The notes: generated by a model not told the origin, from the letters alone. A stretch of DNA of 5,981 nucleotides from Candidatus Omnitrophota bacterium (GCA_028702365.1 JAQVOZ010000096.1:1-5981); one strand, 5' to 3'. Shown: positions 1 through 5,771, numbered from the stretch's first letter. Numbers and translations are program-made.

Positions 1-117
1 GCTTACAACCTCTTCCGAGAGGAAATGGTTAATTTCATCATAAGTAAGGTATCCTTTCTTCTTGCCCAGTTCAACTAACTGCTCGATACTTCTCTCAAGA
101 ACTTTTTTCTTATGCAT
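1..117 (-). CDS. rpoD: RNA polymerase primary sigma factor RpoD, N-terminal fragment
   Basis: Only the first 39 codons lie in the window; the gene runs off the left edge. Residues 14-39, including KKKGYLTYDEINHFLSEE, match region 1.1 of sigma-70 factors, where E. coli has a GKEQGYLTYAEVNDHLPE-like segment. Region 1.1 is the autoinhibitory segment found only in primary sigma factors, which keeps free sigma from binding DNA, so this is the housekeeping sigma rather than an alternative one. The ATG (117-115) is preceded by GAGGT with a 5-nt A spacer, a good Shine-Dalgarno site. The start codon overlaps the end of dnaG by 8 nt (110-117) in another frame, which suggests translational coupling. The dnaG-rpoD order is the conserved macromolecular-synthesis operon. 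Core-binding and promoter-recognition regions are not visible. Confidence 0.93.
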   Translation of the reverse strand, partial: MHKKKVLERSIEQLVELGKKKGYLTYDEINHFLSEEVVS

Positions 118-1858
118 TTTTTACCTCGCTAGTTATCTTGTCAAATTTATTGATTAAAACTTTTAATCTATCTTTCTCGCCTTTTACTTCTGCTTCTTTT
201 ATGTCCAGTTTTAGTTTATCCATAGAAAGCCTTGCACGGCGCTGACGCAGCTTAAGGATACAGCTTTTAAAAATTTCGCCCTCAAGGGGAACATCTTCTT
301 CAAGAAGTATCTTCGAAATAAATCCGCTTACTTCCTTATCTTCGATTGCACCTAAAATTTTATTGCAGGTCATATCCGTTGAATCGTTATAATTTTTAAG
401 AAAATATGAAACCGTCTTTCTTGCAAGGGGATATGAAAAATCTTCCTCGCGTAAATTTTTCCTGATAAGCGGAAAAGCTTTTTTATTGGAAAACATAAAT
501 TTAAGAATAATCTTCTCCGCTATGGAAAATGTCTCTTTAGGCTGTAAATTAGCCGTTTGCTGTGTTTTTGCTTCTTTTTTGTCAGGAAAGATTTTCTTAA
601 ATTCGGCGATGAGTATTTCTTCTTTAATTCTTAAAACAAAGGAAAGTTTCTTTATGTATTCATACTTTTCTATCTCGCTGTTTAGTTTGTTTAAGGTAGA
701 AAACATCTCCTGCGCTATTTTTGTCTTGCCTTCTATACTTTCCATATCATACATTTTACTTAAGATTGAAACTTTATAATCAAAGAAATCTTTTTTGTCG
801 GAAAATACACGCATAGATTCTTCTTTGGGCTTTGCCCTAACCAGAGAGTCCGGGTCAAAACCCTGCGGCAAGGATACTACTCTTACTTTTAAATCGTTTT
901 CAAGCAGGAGGTCAAGAGCTCGCAGCGTTGCCATCTGGCCCGCTTTATCAGAATCATAGACAAGTGTAACATTATTAGTATACCTTCTTATAAGGCGTAT
1001 CTGCTCGACTGTTAAAGCTGTGCCCAAAGAGGCAACGATATTTTTTATTCCGGATACATGCGGCATAATCATATCAAGGTAGCCCTCGACAACTATTGCG
1101 CAATCAGCTTTTGCAATATCATCTTTTGAAAAATTAAAGCCGAACAAATGGTCGCGTTTGCTGTAAACCTGGTTTTCTATTGAATTTATATATTTTGGCG
1201 CTGTATCCCCCTCTCTCCATGTCCTTGCGCCAAAGCCTATAACGCGTGAACGTATGTCGAATATCGGAAACATAACCCGTTCACGAAATAAATCGCGGTA
1301 AGCCTCTCCTTGCGATATGGCAAGAGAGGATTTTTCAAGTATCTCAAGAGTAAAATTTTTCTTACGCATATAGTCGATAAGGCTGTTTCGCCCCAAAGAA
1401 TAACCTATGCGGAATTTTTTAATGGTTTCGAGAGTTATCCCTCTTTTATTAAGGTATGCAATGATTGGTTTAGCGCAAGATTCTTCAAGAAGGGCTTTAT
1501 GATAAAACAAAGACGCTTCGTCCAGGCAATTATAAAGGATATTTTTAAACCTGTCTTTTTCTAAACTTTGGTGCGGGATTTCAATGCCCAGGCGTTTGGC
1601 AAGAAGCTCGACCGCTTCAACAAAAGTCATCTTCTCGTGCATCATAAGAAACTGTATGACGCCGCCGCCTTCGCCGCAGCCAAAACAATGAAAAATCTGT
1701 TTTTGCGGGCTTATCATAAAGGAAGGTGTTTTTTCTCCATGAAAAGGGCAATTCGCCTTAAAGTTTCTGCCGGCGCGCTTAAGCGGTATATAGCTGGATA
1801 TTACCTCAACTATATCAGTCCTGGTTTGTATGTCGTCAATGAATGATTGTGGAATCAT
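110..1858 (-). CDS. dnaG: DNA primase DnaG
   Basis: DnaG makes the RNA primers for leading- and lagging-strand DNA synthesis at the replication fork, working with the replicative helicase DnaB. The 582-residue length is normal for the family. Domains in order are: an N-terminal CHC2 zinc finger (C37, H40, C58, C61 in CPFH and CFGC), then the catalytic core with the ERVMFPI segment (193-199) and GFGAR (208-212). The TOPRIM domain follows with EGYLD (catalytic E258, D262), YDSD (D302, D304) and DPD (335-337). A diverged helical C-terminal region, from about residue 440, would bind the helicase. The start MIPQSFIDDI matches the usual DnaG N-terminus, so the ATG at 1858 is secure even though no Shine-Dalgarno is visible: the upstream bases are AT-rich and end a long palindrome (1868-1911). 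The gene lies 54 bp after nif3 and overlaps rpoD by 8 nt. Confidence 0.98.
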   Translation of the reverse strand: MIPQSFIDDIQTRTDIVEVISSYIPLKRAGRNFKANCPFHGEKTPSFMISPQKQIFHCFGCGEGGGVIQFLMMHEKMTFVEAVELLAKRLGIEIPHQSLEKDRFKNILYNCLDEASLFYHKALLEESCAKPIIAYLNKRGITLETIKKFRIGYSLGRNSLIDYMRKKNFTLEILEKSSLAISQGEAYRDLFRERVMFPIFDIRSRVIGFGARTWREGDTAPKYINSIENQVYSKRDHLFGFNFSKDDIAKADCAIVVEGYLDMIMPHVSGIKNIVASLGTALTVEQIRLIRRYTNNVTLVYDSDKAGQMATLRALDLLLENDLKVRVVSLPQGFDPDSLVRAKPKEESMRVFSDKKDFFDYKVSILSKMYDMESIEGKTKIAQEMFSTLNKLNSEIEKYEYIKKLSFVLRIKEEILIAEFKKIFPDKKEAKTQQTANLQPKETFSIAEKIILKFMFSNKKAFPLIRKNLREEDFSYPLARKTVSYFLKNYNDSTDMTCNKILGAIEDKEVSGFISKILLEEDVPLEGEIFKSCILKLRQRRARLSMDKLKLDIKEAEVKGEKDRLKVLINKFDKITSEVKNA

Positions 1859-1867
1859 ATTTTTTTG

Positions 1868-1911
1868 CGCAGATAATCACAGATAAAACCATCTGTGATT
1901 TTTTATCTGTG
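1868..1911. repeat. Long imperfect palindrome between nif3 and dnaG, probably a dispersed repeat
   Basis: The 44-bp palindrome pairs 1868-1876 with 1903-1911 (one G.T in the + strand) and 1877-1884 with 1891-1898. It has a 6-nt loop (1885-1890) and a 4-nt bulge (1899-1902). The core AATCACAGAT/ATCTGTGATT is a perfect 10-bp inverted repeat. A competing pairing exists: 1878-1888 with 1901-1911 (CACAGATAAAA/TTTTATCTGTG, 11 bp). The heptamer CACAGAT or its complement ATCTGTG occurs four times. In the mRNA it occupies nearly all of the spacer between the nif3 stop and the dnaG start. I recall CACAGAT/ATCCGTG-rich intergenic repeats from other bacterial genomes, but membership of such a family is inference. 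It could also act as an RNA processing or attenuation structure. Confidence 0.75.
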
Positions 1912-1912
1912 G

Positions 1913-2878
1913 TCATCCGTGTGTTTTTCGAGAAAAACGGCGAAAGCCCGCGAACTCGTATATCTTAATTTTTTCTTTACTTGTAAGATAATCAAGCATG
2001 ATATTTACGCCCAAGTTATCGGAAGCTATATGCGGAGCAACAACCACGTTTATGTTGTGCTCCTTGCATTTTTTGAAATGCTCTTCAGACTGATGCATTG
2101 CAATTATCGTGTCCACCCCGCAGGAAGATAGCTTGTCGTAAATACCAGAAGGCCCTTCGGTTCCTCCGGTAAACTCAATATGTATCCGGCGAACGCGGCT
2201 GGCGCGGCTGCCTATCTCTATCATTACGCTGTTATTATTTTTTGCGGACTCATTATATTCCGGAATTTCATTGAGCAAATCAACGATTTTACCGATTGTT
2301 GACGGGGTTTCTTTATCCATTAATTTTTTTATATATTGATAGGCAAGGTTATCGCAGGGAGTGTGCATGCACAAAAGATTTATTTTAAGCCATTTCGCCA
2401 CATCAACTACTTTTTGATGATTTGCCGCGTGGATTCTGCGTTCTATTTCCGCTTTCCTTTCCGACAAAAGATTCTCTGAGGCACTTAAAGATATGCCTTC
2501 GTTATGATAGGCAAAAATCTGAAGGTCCATTACATCATAGAGGCTGGCAAGCGCACGGCCTGTTGGGTGATGGCTGATTGCAAGGTCTATATTGGTTCCT
2601 TTCTCGCGCAGGCGGTCCGCAAGAAGGAGCTCTGCTTCATTTACATCTACCCCTACAATAACGGATTTTATATCGGCCTCAAGCTCGCCATTAAGTATAC
2701 GGGTATCTGCGAATGGATTTGTAAGTGAATCTATATCAAAAACTTCCTTTTGTGCTTTTTCTAATTTATCATATGCCGATTTTTTTTCTTTGAAATAATT
2801 ATCGATTTCTTTTTTACCGCGGATATCGGCTTCAATTCCCTTTTTGATTATTTCCTGATAAATCGTTTTTAGTTTCAT
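1913..2878 (-). CDS. NIF3-like (YbgI/DUF34) dinuclear-metal protein
   Basis: A 321-residue member of the NIF3 family, cytosolic proteins built around a two-metal centre. Proposed roles range from GTP cyclohydrolase-like or phosphohydrolase activity to metal insertion, and none is settled. Visible metal ligands are H103-H104 in SHHP, H172 and D176 in MHTPCD, and H283 with D287 in PHIASDNLG, where many homologues have H...E. The N-terminal NPFADTRILNG (54-64) replaces the WDN-GL motif of YbgI-type members, so this is a divergent subfamily with about 65 extra N-terminal residues. AGGGGG, 6 nt before the ATG, is a good Shine-Dalgarno. The gene is 35 bp after cvpA and 54 bp before dnaG, so probably in the same operon. 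The final residues (FSRKTHG, 315-321) are very basic and appear to be encoded by the edge of the adjacent palindromic repeat. Confidence 0.9.
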   Translation of the reverse strand: MKLKTIYQEIIKKGIEADIRGKKEIDNYFKEKKSAYDKLEKAQKEVFDIDSLTNPFADTRILNGELEADIKSVIVGVDVNEAELLLADRLREKGTNIDLAISHHPTGRALASLYDVMDLQIFAYHNEGISLSASENLLSERKAEIERRIHAANHQKVVDVAKWLKINLLCMHTPCDNLAYQYIKKLMDKETPSTIGKIVDLLNEIPEYNESAKNNNSVMIEIGSRASRVRRIHIEFTGGTEGPSGIYDKLSSCGVDTIIAMHQSEEHFKKCKEHNINVVVAPHIASDNLGVNIMLDYLTSKEKIKIYEFAGFRRFSRKTHG

Positions 2879-2913
2879 TCATTACCCCCTTATCGTCGAT
2901 TAAAACAACTGAT

Positions 2914-3495
2914 TTAATTATTTTTTTCTTTACTTTCTGATTTTTCAGAATCTGCAGCTAGAATTCTTTCAACTTCCGTATTAACTGTAAAACCCGGAAT
3001 AAATTTACTAAGATTACCGGCCACGACTAAATATGTTTTTGGCGCTATTGATTTAAATAGCCTTGGGGCCATACCGATAAAAGTGTTTGGCTGCGCGGGG
3101 AAAAGATGAAGAAAAAAAACTAAGACGCTCGCCAAAAAAATAAGCCTTAAAAATCCGAAGGCAATAGCCGCTATTTTTTCGGCAAAAAGAATTTCTTTTC
3201 TTTTAAATAAGGCGTCAATTATTTTAATAAGAAGCCCCAATATTATTCCAATTATGACAAAGAGCACAATGGCTGTAACGGCCTTGTTTAAATTGCCACC
3301 TAAAAACGGTATTTTATCGGAAATTTTTTCGGCTAAAAATGGGTAAAATTGAAAAGTAAAAATCGAGTTGATAAACAGCGCCAGTATCTTAAAAATCTCG
3401 ATGAAGATTCCCTTTGATATGGCTGCGTAAGTTATTCGTAACCAAAGGATTAGGAAAACTATATCTATGAGGCCGAATCCTTTTAATATGCCCAT
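2914..3495 (-). CDS. cvpA: CvpA-family inner-membrane protein
   Basis: A 193-residue integral membrane protein of the CvpA (colicin V production) family. Four hydrophobic segments are visible at about residues 8-25, 30-50, 70-93 and 106-131, followed by a hydrophilic, charged C-terminal tail. The opening pattern (short N-terminus, then LIDIVFLILWLRITYAA and a Gly) is typical of CvpA. The family is linked to colicin V export and envelope homeostasis in enterobacteria, but its molecular activity is not settled. The ATG at 3495 has no clear Shine-Dalgarno and lies only about 18 nt beyond a strong promoter -10, so translation would start from a very short leader. It is the first gene of the probable cvpA-nif3-dnaG-rpoD unit. 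Confidence in the family is good; the symbol is by family rather than proven orthology. Confidence 0.8.
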   Translation of the reverse strand: MGILKGFGLIDIVFLILWLRITYAAISKGIFIEIFKILALFINSIFTFQFYPFLAEKISDKIPFLGGNLNKAVTAIVLFVIIGIILGLLIKIIDALFKRKEILFAEKIAAIAFGFLRLIFLASVLVFFLHLFPAQPNTFIGMAPRLFKSIAPKTYLVVAGNLSKFIPGFTVNTEVERILAADSEKSESKEKNN

Positions 3496-3512
3496 TTATC
3501 AAAATTTATTTA

Positions 3513-3541
3513 GATATAACATATTAAGCCATAAAAGTCAA
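3513..3541 (-). promoter_or_regulatory. Sigma-70 type promoter for the cvpA-nif3-dnaG-rpoD operon
   Basis: Reading the minus strand, TTGACT (3541-3536, 5/6 match to TTGACA) is followed by a 17-bp spacer and TATATC (3518-3513, 4/6 match). TG lies one base upstream of the -10 (3521-3520), giving an extended -10. Spacing is optimal. Transcription would begin near 3506, leaving only about 10-13 nt before the cvpA ATG. The position between the peptidase gene and the housekeeping operon fits a new transcription unit. Confidence 0.72.
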
Positions 3542-3598
3542 GAAAACGTTTACAGTTTGGTAATTTAAGCGCTTTTTTCAAAAAAACCAGCGATTTGA

Positions 3599-4198
3599 TT
3601 ATTTTTGCGGCAAGGACCCCATTTTTTTCCTAATTGAATATTCAACGTAACCGGCGAGAATTTCCTGCACCTTAGCAGGCGGGGCAACTACAAAATAGGT
3701 GGAAATAACTGCGTGCGCCATTTCATGGGCAAGCATACCGGCGGTTGCATCGTTGAATGAAATATAAATTGTGTTATGGCTTGGAATATAAACAGATGGT
3801 AAATTTGCTTCTACTATCTGGGCGCTACCGGAAATAGCCTTGCTTACCTCCACAACATCAGGATAAACTACGAGGCTTCCGCGGTAACTTTCAAGATTAA
3901 TATTTAGCACATCGCAAACTTCAAGAAACAAGGAATCTATGCCTTCTTTGATTACAGAACGTATATCGCTGTTATTTTTTGATAAAGTATCGAGCCTGAA
4001 CAGCCCTGTTGCATTTATTTTTTCTGCAAAACTGGATAAACTGCAGCCTTCGCATATCGATACTTTAAAATACTTGGTTTCAATTGTCTCAGGATAACAG
4101 GCCAAAGGCCAAAGGCCCAAAACCAAAGACCAAAGAAAAATTATTTTATTTTTTTTACAATTTTTAATTTTTAATTCGTGATTTTTGATTTTTCCCAT
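3599..4198 (-). CDS. Putative exported zinc metallopeptidase (HExxH, gluzincin-like)
   Basis: A 199-residue protein of no family I can name with certainty. HEMAH (158-162) is a canonical HExxH zinc motif in which the two His bind zinc and E159 is catalytic. Seventeen residues later EILAGYVEY (179-187) resembles the E-G-L-A-x-Y segment of gluzincins such as peptidase-MA-like proteins, so E179 is the likely third ligand. The N-terminus has a basic stretch (residues 3-18, six or more Lys) and a hydrophobic run (19-34), a plausible signal peptide with cleavage after about LAC (32-34). PLAC is not a proper lipobox. This signal is encoded by 7-nt tandem repeats. No Shine-Dalgarno is evident before ATG 4198, and no better start is seen. 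It follows the HAMP gene by 32 bp. Probable location is periplasm or outer face; the substrate is unknown. Confidence 0.7.
   Translation of the reverse strand: MGKIKNHELKIKNCKKNKIIFLWSLVLGLWPLACYPETIETKYFKVSICEGCSLSSFAEKINATGLFRLDTLSKNNSDIRSVIKEGIDSLFLEVCDVLNINLESYRGSLVVYPDVVEVSKAISGSAQIVEANLPSVYIPSHNTIYISFNDATAGMLAHEMAHAVISTYFVVAPPAKVQEILAGYVEYSIRKKMGSLPQK
4100..4134 (-). repeat. Five tandem 7-nt repeats (TTTGGCC type) inside the peptidase gene
   Basis: On the + strand this is ggccaaa, ggccaaa, ggcccaa, aaccaaa, gaccaaa: five consecutive heptamers with few mismatches. Read on the coding strand, three heptamers equal seven codons, so the protein shows a 7-residue echo, LWSLVLG then LWPLACY (residues 22-35). 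It encodes the hydrophobic core of the signal peptide. Confidence 0.9.
4159..4193 (-). repeat. Five tandem 7-nt repeats (AAAAATC/AAAAATT type) at the start of the peptidase gene
   Basis: On the + strand this is aattttt, aattttt, aattcgt, gattttt, gattttt: five heptamers separated from the TTTGGCC-type block by 23 AT-rich bases (4136-4158). On the coding strand it begins 5 nt after the A of the ATG and gives the echo KIKNHEL/KIKNCKK (residues 3-16), the lysine-rich n-region of the signal peptide. Confidence 0.9.
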
Positions 4199-4230
4199 TT
4201 ACTTATTACAGTGAAAATGCCGGTTAAAAA

Positions 4231-4785
4231 TTATATGCCCTTAAAGGTATCCAGAATTGATTCTATGCGTTTTATTTTATCCTCAACCTGTTTTTTGTTT
4301 TCAAAATAAATACCATCAAGTGTTTTTTGTGCTTCTAAAGTTTCCAGCCTGATTGCAGTCATTTTGTCCCTTAGTGAATTCGACATATTAGTTAACGAAT
4401 GGGATAAGTCTTTGAGCTGGTCAGTAGCCCTTATTTGAAAGTTAGCTGCGAAATTAGCGCTGCCTAGCTTATCTATCTCTCTCTTTAACCTGTAAAGTGG
4501 GCCGGCAATTTTGTGGGAAACGAAAAGTGTAAGGAAAATAACCGATATAGCTGAAAATATCGTTACCACGATAATCGTCTGCAGTATAAATGGCAGAATA
4601 AAATCTGCTGTGGTTTTCACTGTGACTTTTGTATTTTCAATAGCAACAGTAGTTGAATGAATCGAGAGAAGAAAAAGAGAAATTCGTATAGCAATAGCTC
4701 CCAAAATTACCATGACGAAGAATTTAAATATGAATTTTGTCTGAAACTTTTTGTCGATAAAATAATTTCTTCTTTGATTATTCAT
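4231..4785 (-). CDS. Two-helix membrane protein with HAMP domain, no output domain
   Basis: A 184-residue inner-membrane protein. The basic N-terminus (NQRRNYFIDKKFQTKF) leads into TM1 at about 17-41, a short external segment of about 20 residues, and TM2 at about 62-88. A HAMP-like linker follows (about 89-141, with the characteristic KIAGPLYRLKREIDKL Pro-containing first helix and the ATDQLKDLSHSLTNM second helix). A predicted coiled coil runs to the end (about 142-182). HAMP domains normally pass signals from membrane sensors to kinases or chemotaxis modules, but here the chain ends after the coiled coil, so any output must come from a partner or from scaffolding. AAGGAGG, 5 nt before the ATG, is a perfect Shine-Dalgarno, partly overlapped by the last of three leader hairpins. 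It sits between a SurA-like putative lipoprotein and a metallopeptidase, a grouping that suggests an envelope function. Confidence 0.82.
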   Translation of the reverse strand: MNNQRRNYFIDKKFQTKFIFKFFVMVILGAIAIRISLFLLSIHSTTVAIENTKVTVKTTADFILPFILQTIIVVTIFSAISVIFLTLFVSHKIAGPLYRLKREIDKLGSANFAANFQIRATDQLKDLSHSLTNMSNSLRDKMTAIRLETLEAQKTLDGIYFENKKQVEDKIKRIESILDTFKGI

Positions 4786-4795
4786 TTAAACCTCC

Positions 4796-4874
4796 TTGCC
4801 CAGAAGGGCAATACCCGCGCAATTCATTCAAGCGCGGGGTATATAAATTTTCCTACTTCAGGGATAAACTTATA
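4796..4874 (-). promoter_or_regulatory. Three abutting RNA hairpins upstream of the HAMP gene
   Basis: In the minus-strand RNA, hairpin 1 pairs 4874-4862 with 4853-4842 (12 pairs including one G.U, one bulged A, 8-nt loop). Hairpin 2 pairs 4842-4832 with 4820-4811 (ATACCCCGCGC with GCGCGGGTAT, 10 pairs, one bulge, 11-nt loop, very GC-rich). Hairpin 3 pairs 4811-4806 with 4801-4796 (TTGCCC/GGGCAA, 4-nt loop). Each begins where the previous ends, and the last two bases of hairpin 3 are the first bases of the AAGGAGG Shine-Dalgarno. No U tract follows, so it is not a standard terminator. It may be a translation-control leader, an RNA-stability element, or a dispersed repeat. Confidence 0.6.
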
Positions 4875-4887
4875 TTTCCCATCAATT

Positions 4888-5442
4888 TTATTTTTTTTCC
4901 TCTGTTATACCCAATTCTTTATAATTTATTTTTACGTTGGCCTGCTTTTTAAGTAAGTTCATCCAATCTTCGACCGCTTTTTTCTGGTGTTCCTTAAAAA
5001 GAACCAGGCGTATTTCCGGATAAACATCTTCAAGAGTTTTTCCGGAAAATTTATCTTTATTTGCATTATAAAAATCTCTTATTTCATCATCGCCTATCTT
5101 TATAGTCAAAAACAATTCTTTTGATTTTTTATCGACAGCTCTTTTTAAAAGCGACTGCTCCCAGAAATCCTGGACATCCTCAAGAAAGTTTGCTTCTTTA
5201 TCCAATCCTCTTGTTTCCGCTTCCCTAAGTATAAGCTTTCTGTTTATAAGGTTATCCAGAAATTCCTTGCGGGCTTCTTTTGTGTCCGGCTTTGACGTAT
5301 TGAACTTGGCAAAATCTTTTTCGAATTCAGCTTTTGTGATTTTTATCTGTCCTATCGAGATAACTGCTTCTTCTTTAGGCACGCAATTTACACTAAGAAG
5401 AATAATAATTGATAACAATAAAAATTTTATCCTCACCACCAT
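4888..5442 (-). CDS. SurA-like peptide-binding protein, probable lipoprotein, no PPIase domain
   Basis: A 184-residue exported protein. I chose the ATG at 5442, preceded by AAGGAGG with a 5-nt spacer, over an in-frame GTG at 5466 that lies in a hairpin. Residues 4-19 are a hydrophobic signal ending in SVNC; C20 is the likely lipidated cysteine, though Asn at -1 departs from the usual Gly/Ala/Ser. The mature part starts with VISIGQIKITKAEFEKDF (27-44), typical of SurA/PrsA N-terminal domains, then a helical segment with FLDNLINRKLILREAETRGLDKE (61-83), another classic SurA_N signature, and IGDDEIRDFYNANKDKF (116-132). The chain then goes straight to the C-terminal helix where parvulin-type foldases insert a PPIase domain, so it is probably a chaperone-like protein in the periplasm. 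It is followed by the HAMP gene 102 bp downstream. Confidence 0.8.
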   Translation of the reverse strand: MVVRIKFLLLSIIILLSVNCVPKEEAVISIGQIKITKAEFEKDFAKFNTSKPDTKEARKEFLDNLINRKLILREAETRGLDKEANFLEDVQDFWEQSLLKRAVDKKSKELFLTIKIGDDEIRDFYNANKDKFSGKTLEDVYPEIRLVLFKEHQKKAVEDWMNLLKKQANVKINYKELGITEEKK

Positions 5443-5460
5443 ATTTTCCTCCTTCAATGA

Positions 5461-5516
5461 GCGCACAACTTATGGCAGGCGCGACGCCAGTCGCAACGAA
5501 CATAAGTTGTATGCGC
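5461..5516 (-). repeat. Nested hairpin directly upstream of the SurA-like gene
   Basis: ACAACTTATG (5510-5501) pairs with CATAAGTTGT (5474-5465), and flanking GCGC (5516-5513) pairs with GCGC (5464-5461) across a 2-nt bulge: 14 pairs in all. Inside the loop GCGAC (5494-5490) pairs with GTCGC (5485-5481) around a 4-nt loop. It ends six bases before the AAGGAGG of the next gene. There is no U tract. It may be a repeat remnant or an RNA element. Confidence 0.65.
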
Positions 5517-5523
5517 GAATTGA

Positions 5524-5541
5524 ACCCAGCACTAATTTTAT
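5524..5541 (+). repeat. Left 18-bp inverted repeat of the GIY-YIG cassette
   Basis: ACCCAGCACTAATTTTAT, identical to the reverse complement of 5773-5790. It contains the TAA stop codon of the GIY-YIG gene (5540-5538). Confidence 0.95.
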
Positions 5542-5771
5542 GTTTGCAATGATCGTTTAAGCCTGTTTTTTAGATGGGTTCTTGTTTGACCGTAATGCTT
5601 TAATTTTCGCTCCCTTTCTCGAGCATCCAATTCCGATCTATAACCTTCACATCCAATAAGTAACCAAAATTTATCTTGATTGTGTTCTTCAATTCTTCTC
5701 TCAAGATTATTGGTGTAACCATAGTAGAGCTCCTTGCTCTTATTATTTTTTAAAATATATACCCAATACAT
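5538..5771 (-). CDS. Small stand-alone GIY-YIG (URI-type) nuclease
   Basis: A 77-residue protein that is essentially one GIY-YIG domain. The GIY element is VYI (4-6), the YIG element is YYG (16-18) followed by YTNNLERRIEEHN with the conserved Arg (25-26). A later segment EGYRSELDARERERKLK (42-58) carries the catalytic Glu, probably E54. The tail (59-75) is basic, as in UPF0213-type proteins. Compared with the usual stand-alone members as I remember them, about 8-10 residues between the EHN and W-L-I segments are missing (here NQDKFWLLIG), which suggests an internal in-frame deletion. Family members cut DNA as homing, repair or transposon-associated nucleases; the substrate here is unknown. 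There is no Shine-Dalgarno: the ATG directly follows an inverted-repeat arm. The gene lies between, and partly in, 18-bp inverted repeats. Confidence 0.85.
   Translation of the reverse strand: MYWVYILKNNKSKELYYGYTNNLERRIEEHNQDKFWLLIGCEGYRSELDARERERKLKHYGQTRTHLKNRLKRSLQT

Noticed and set aside
486..1846. Open frames on the + strand opposite dnaG
   Set aside because: They are antisense to a full-length DnaG with intact motifs, lack Shine-Dalgarno sites and show no family features.
3542..3598. Possible terminator after the peptidase gene (CGCT, T run, A run, AGCG)
   Set aside because: The GC stem is only about 4 bp with a GG bulge and the rest is A/T pairing with no proper loop and no downstream U tract in the right place.
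4811..4842. GC-rich hairpin as a Rho-independent terminator between the SurA-like and HAMP genes
   Set aside because: There is no U run after the stem in either direction, and a good ribosome binding site follows closely.
5443..5466. GTG start giving eight more residues to the SurA-like protein
   Set aside because: The extension is encoded by a hairpin arm and the Shine-Dalgarno itself; the ATG at 5442 has an ideal AAGGAGG site and begins a clean signal peptide.
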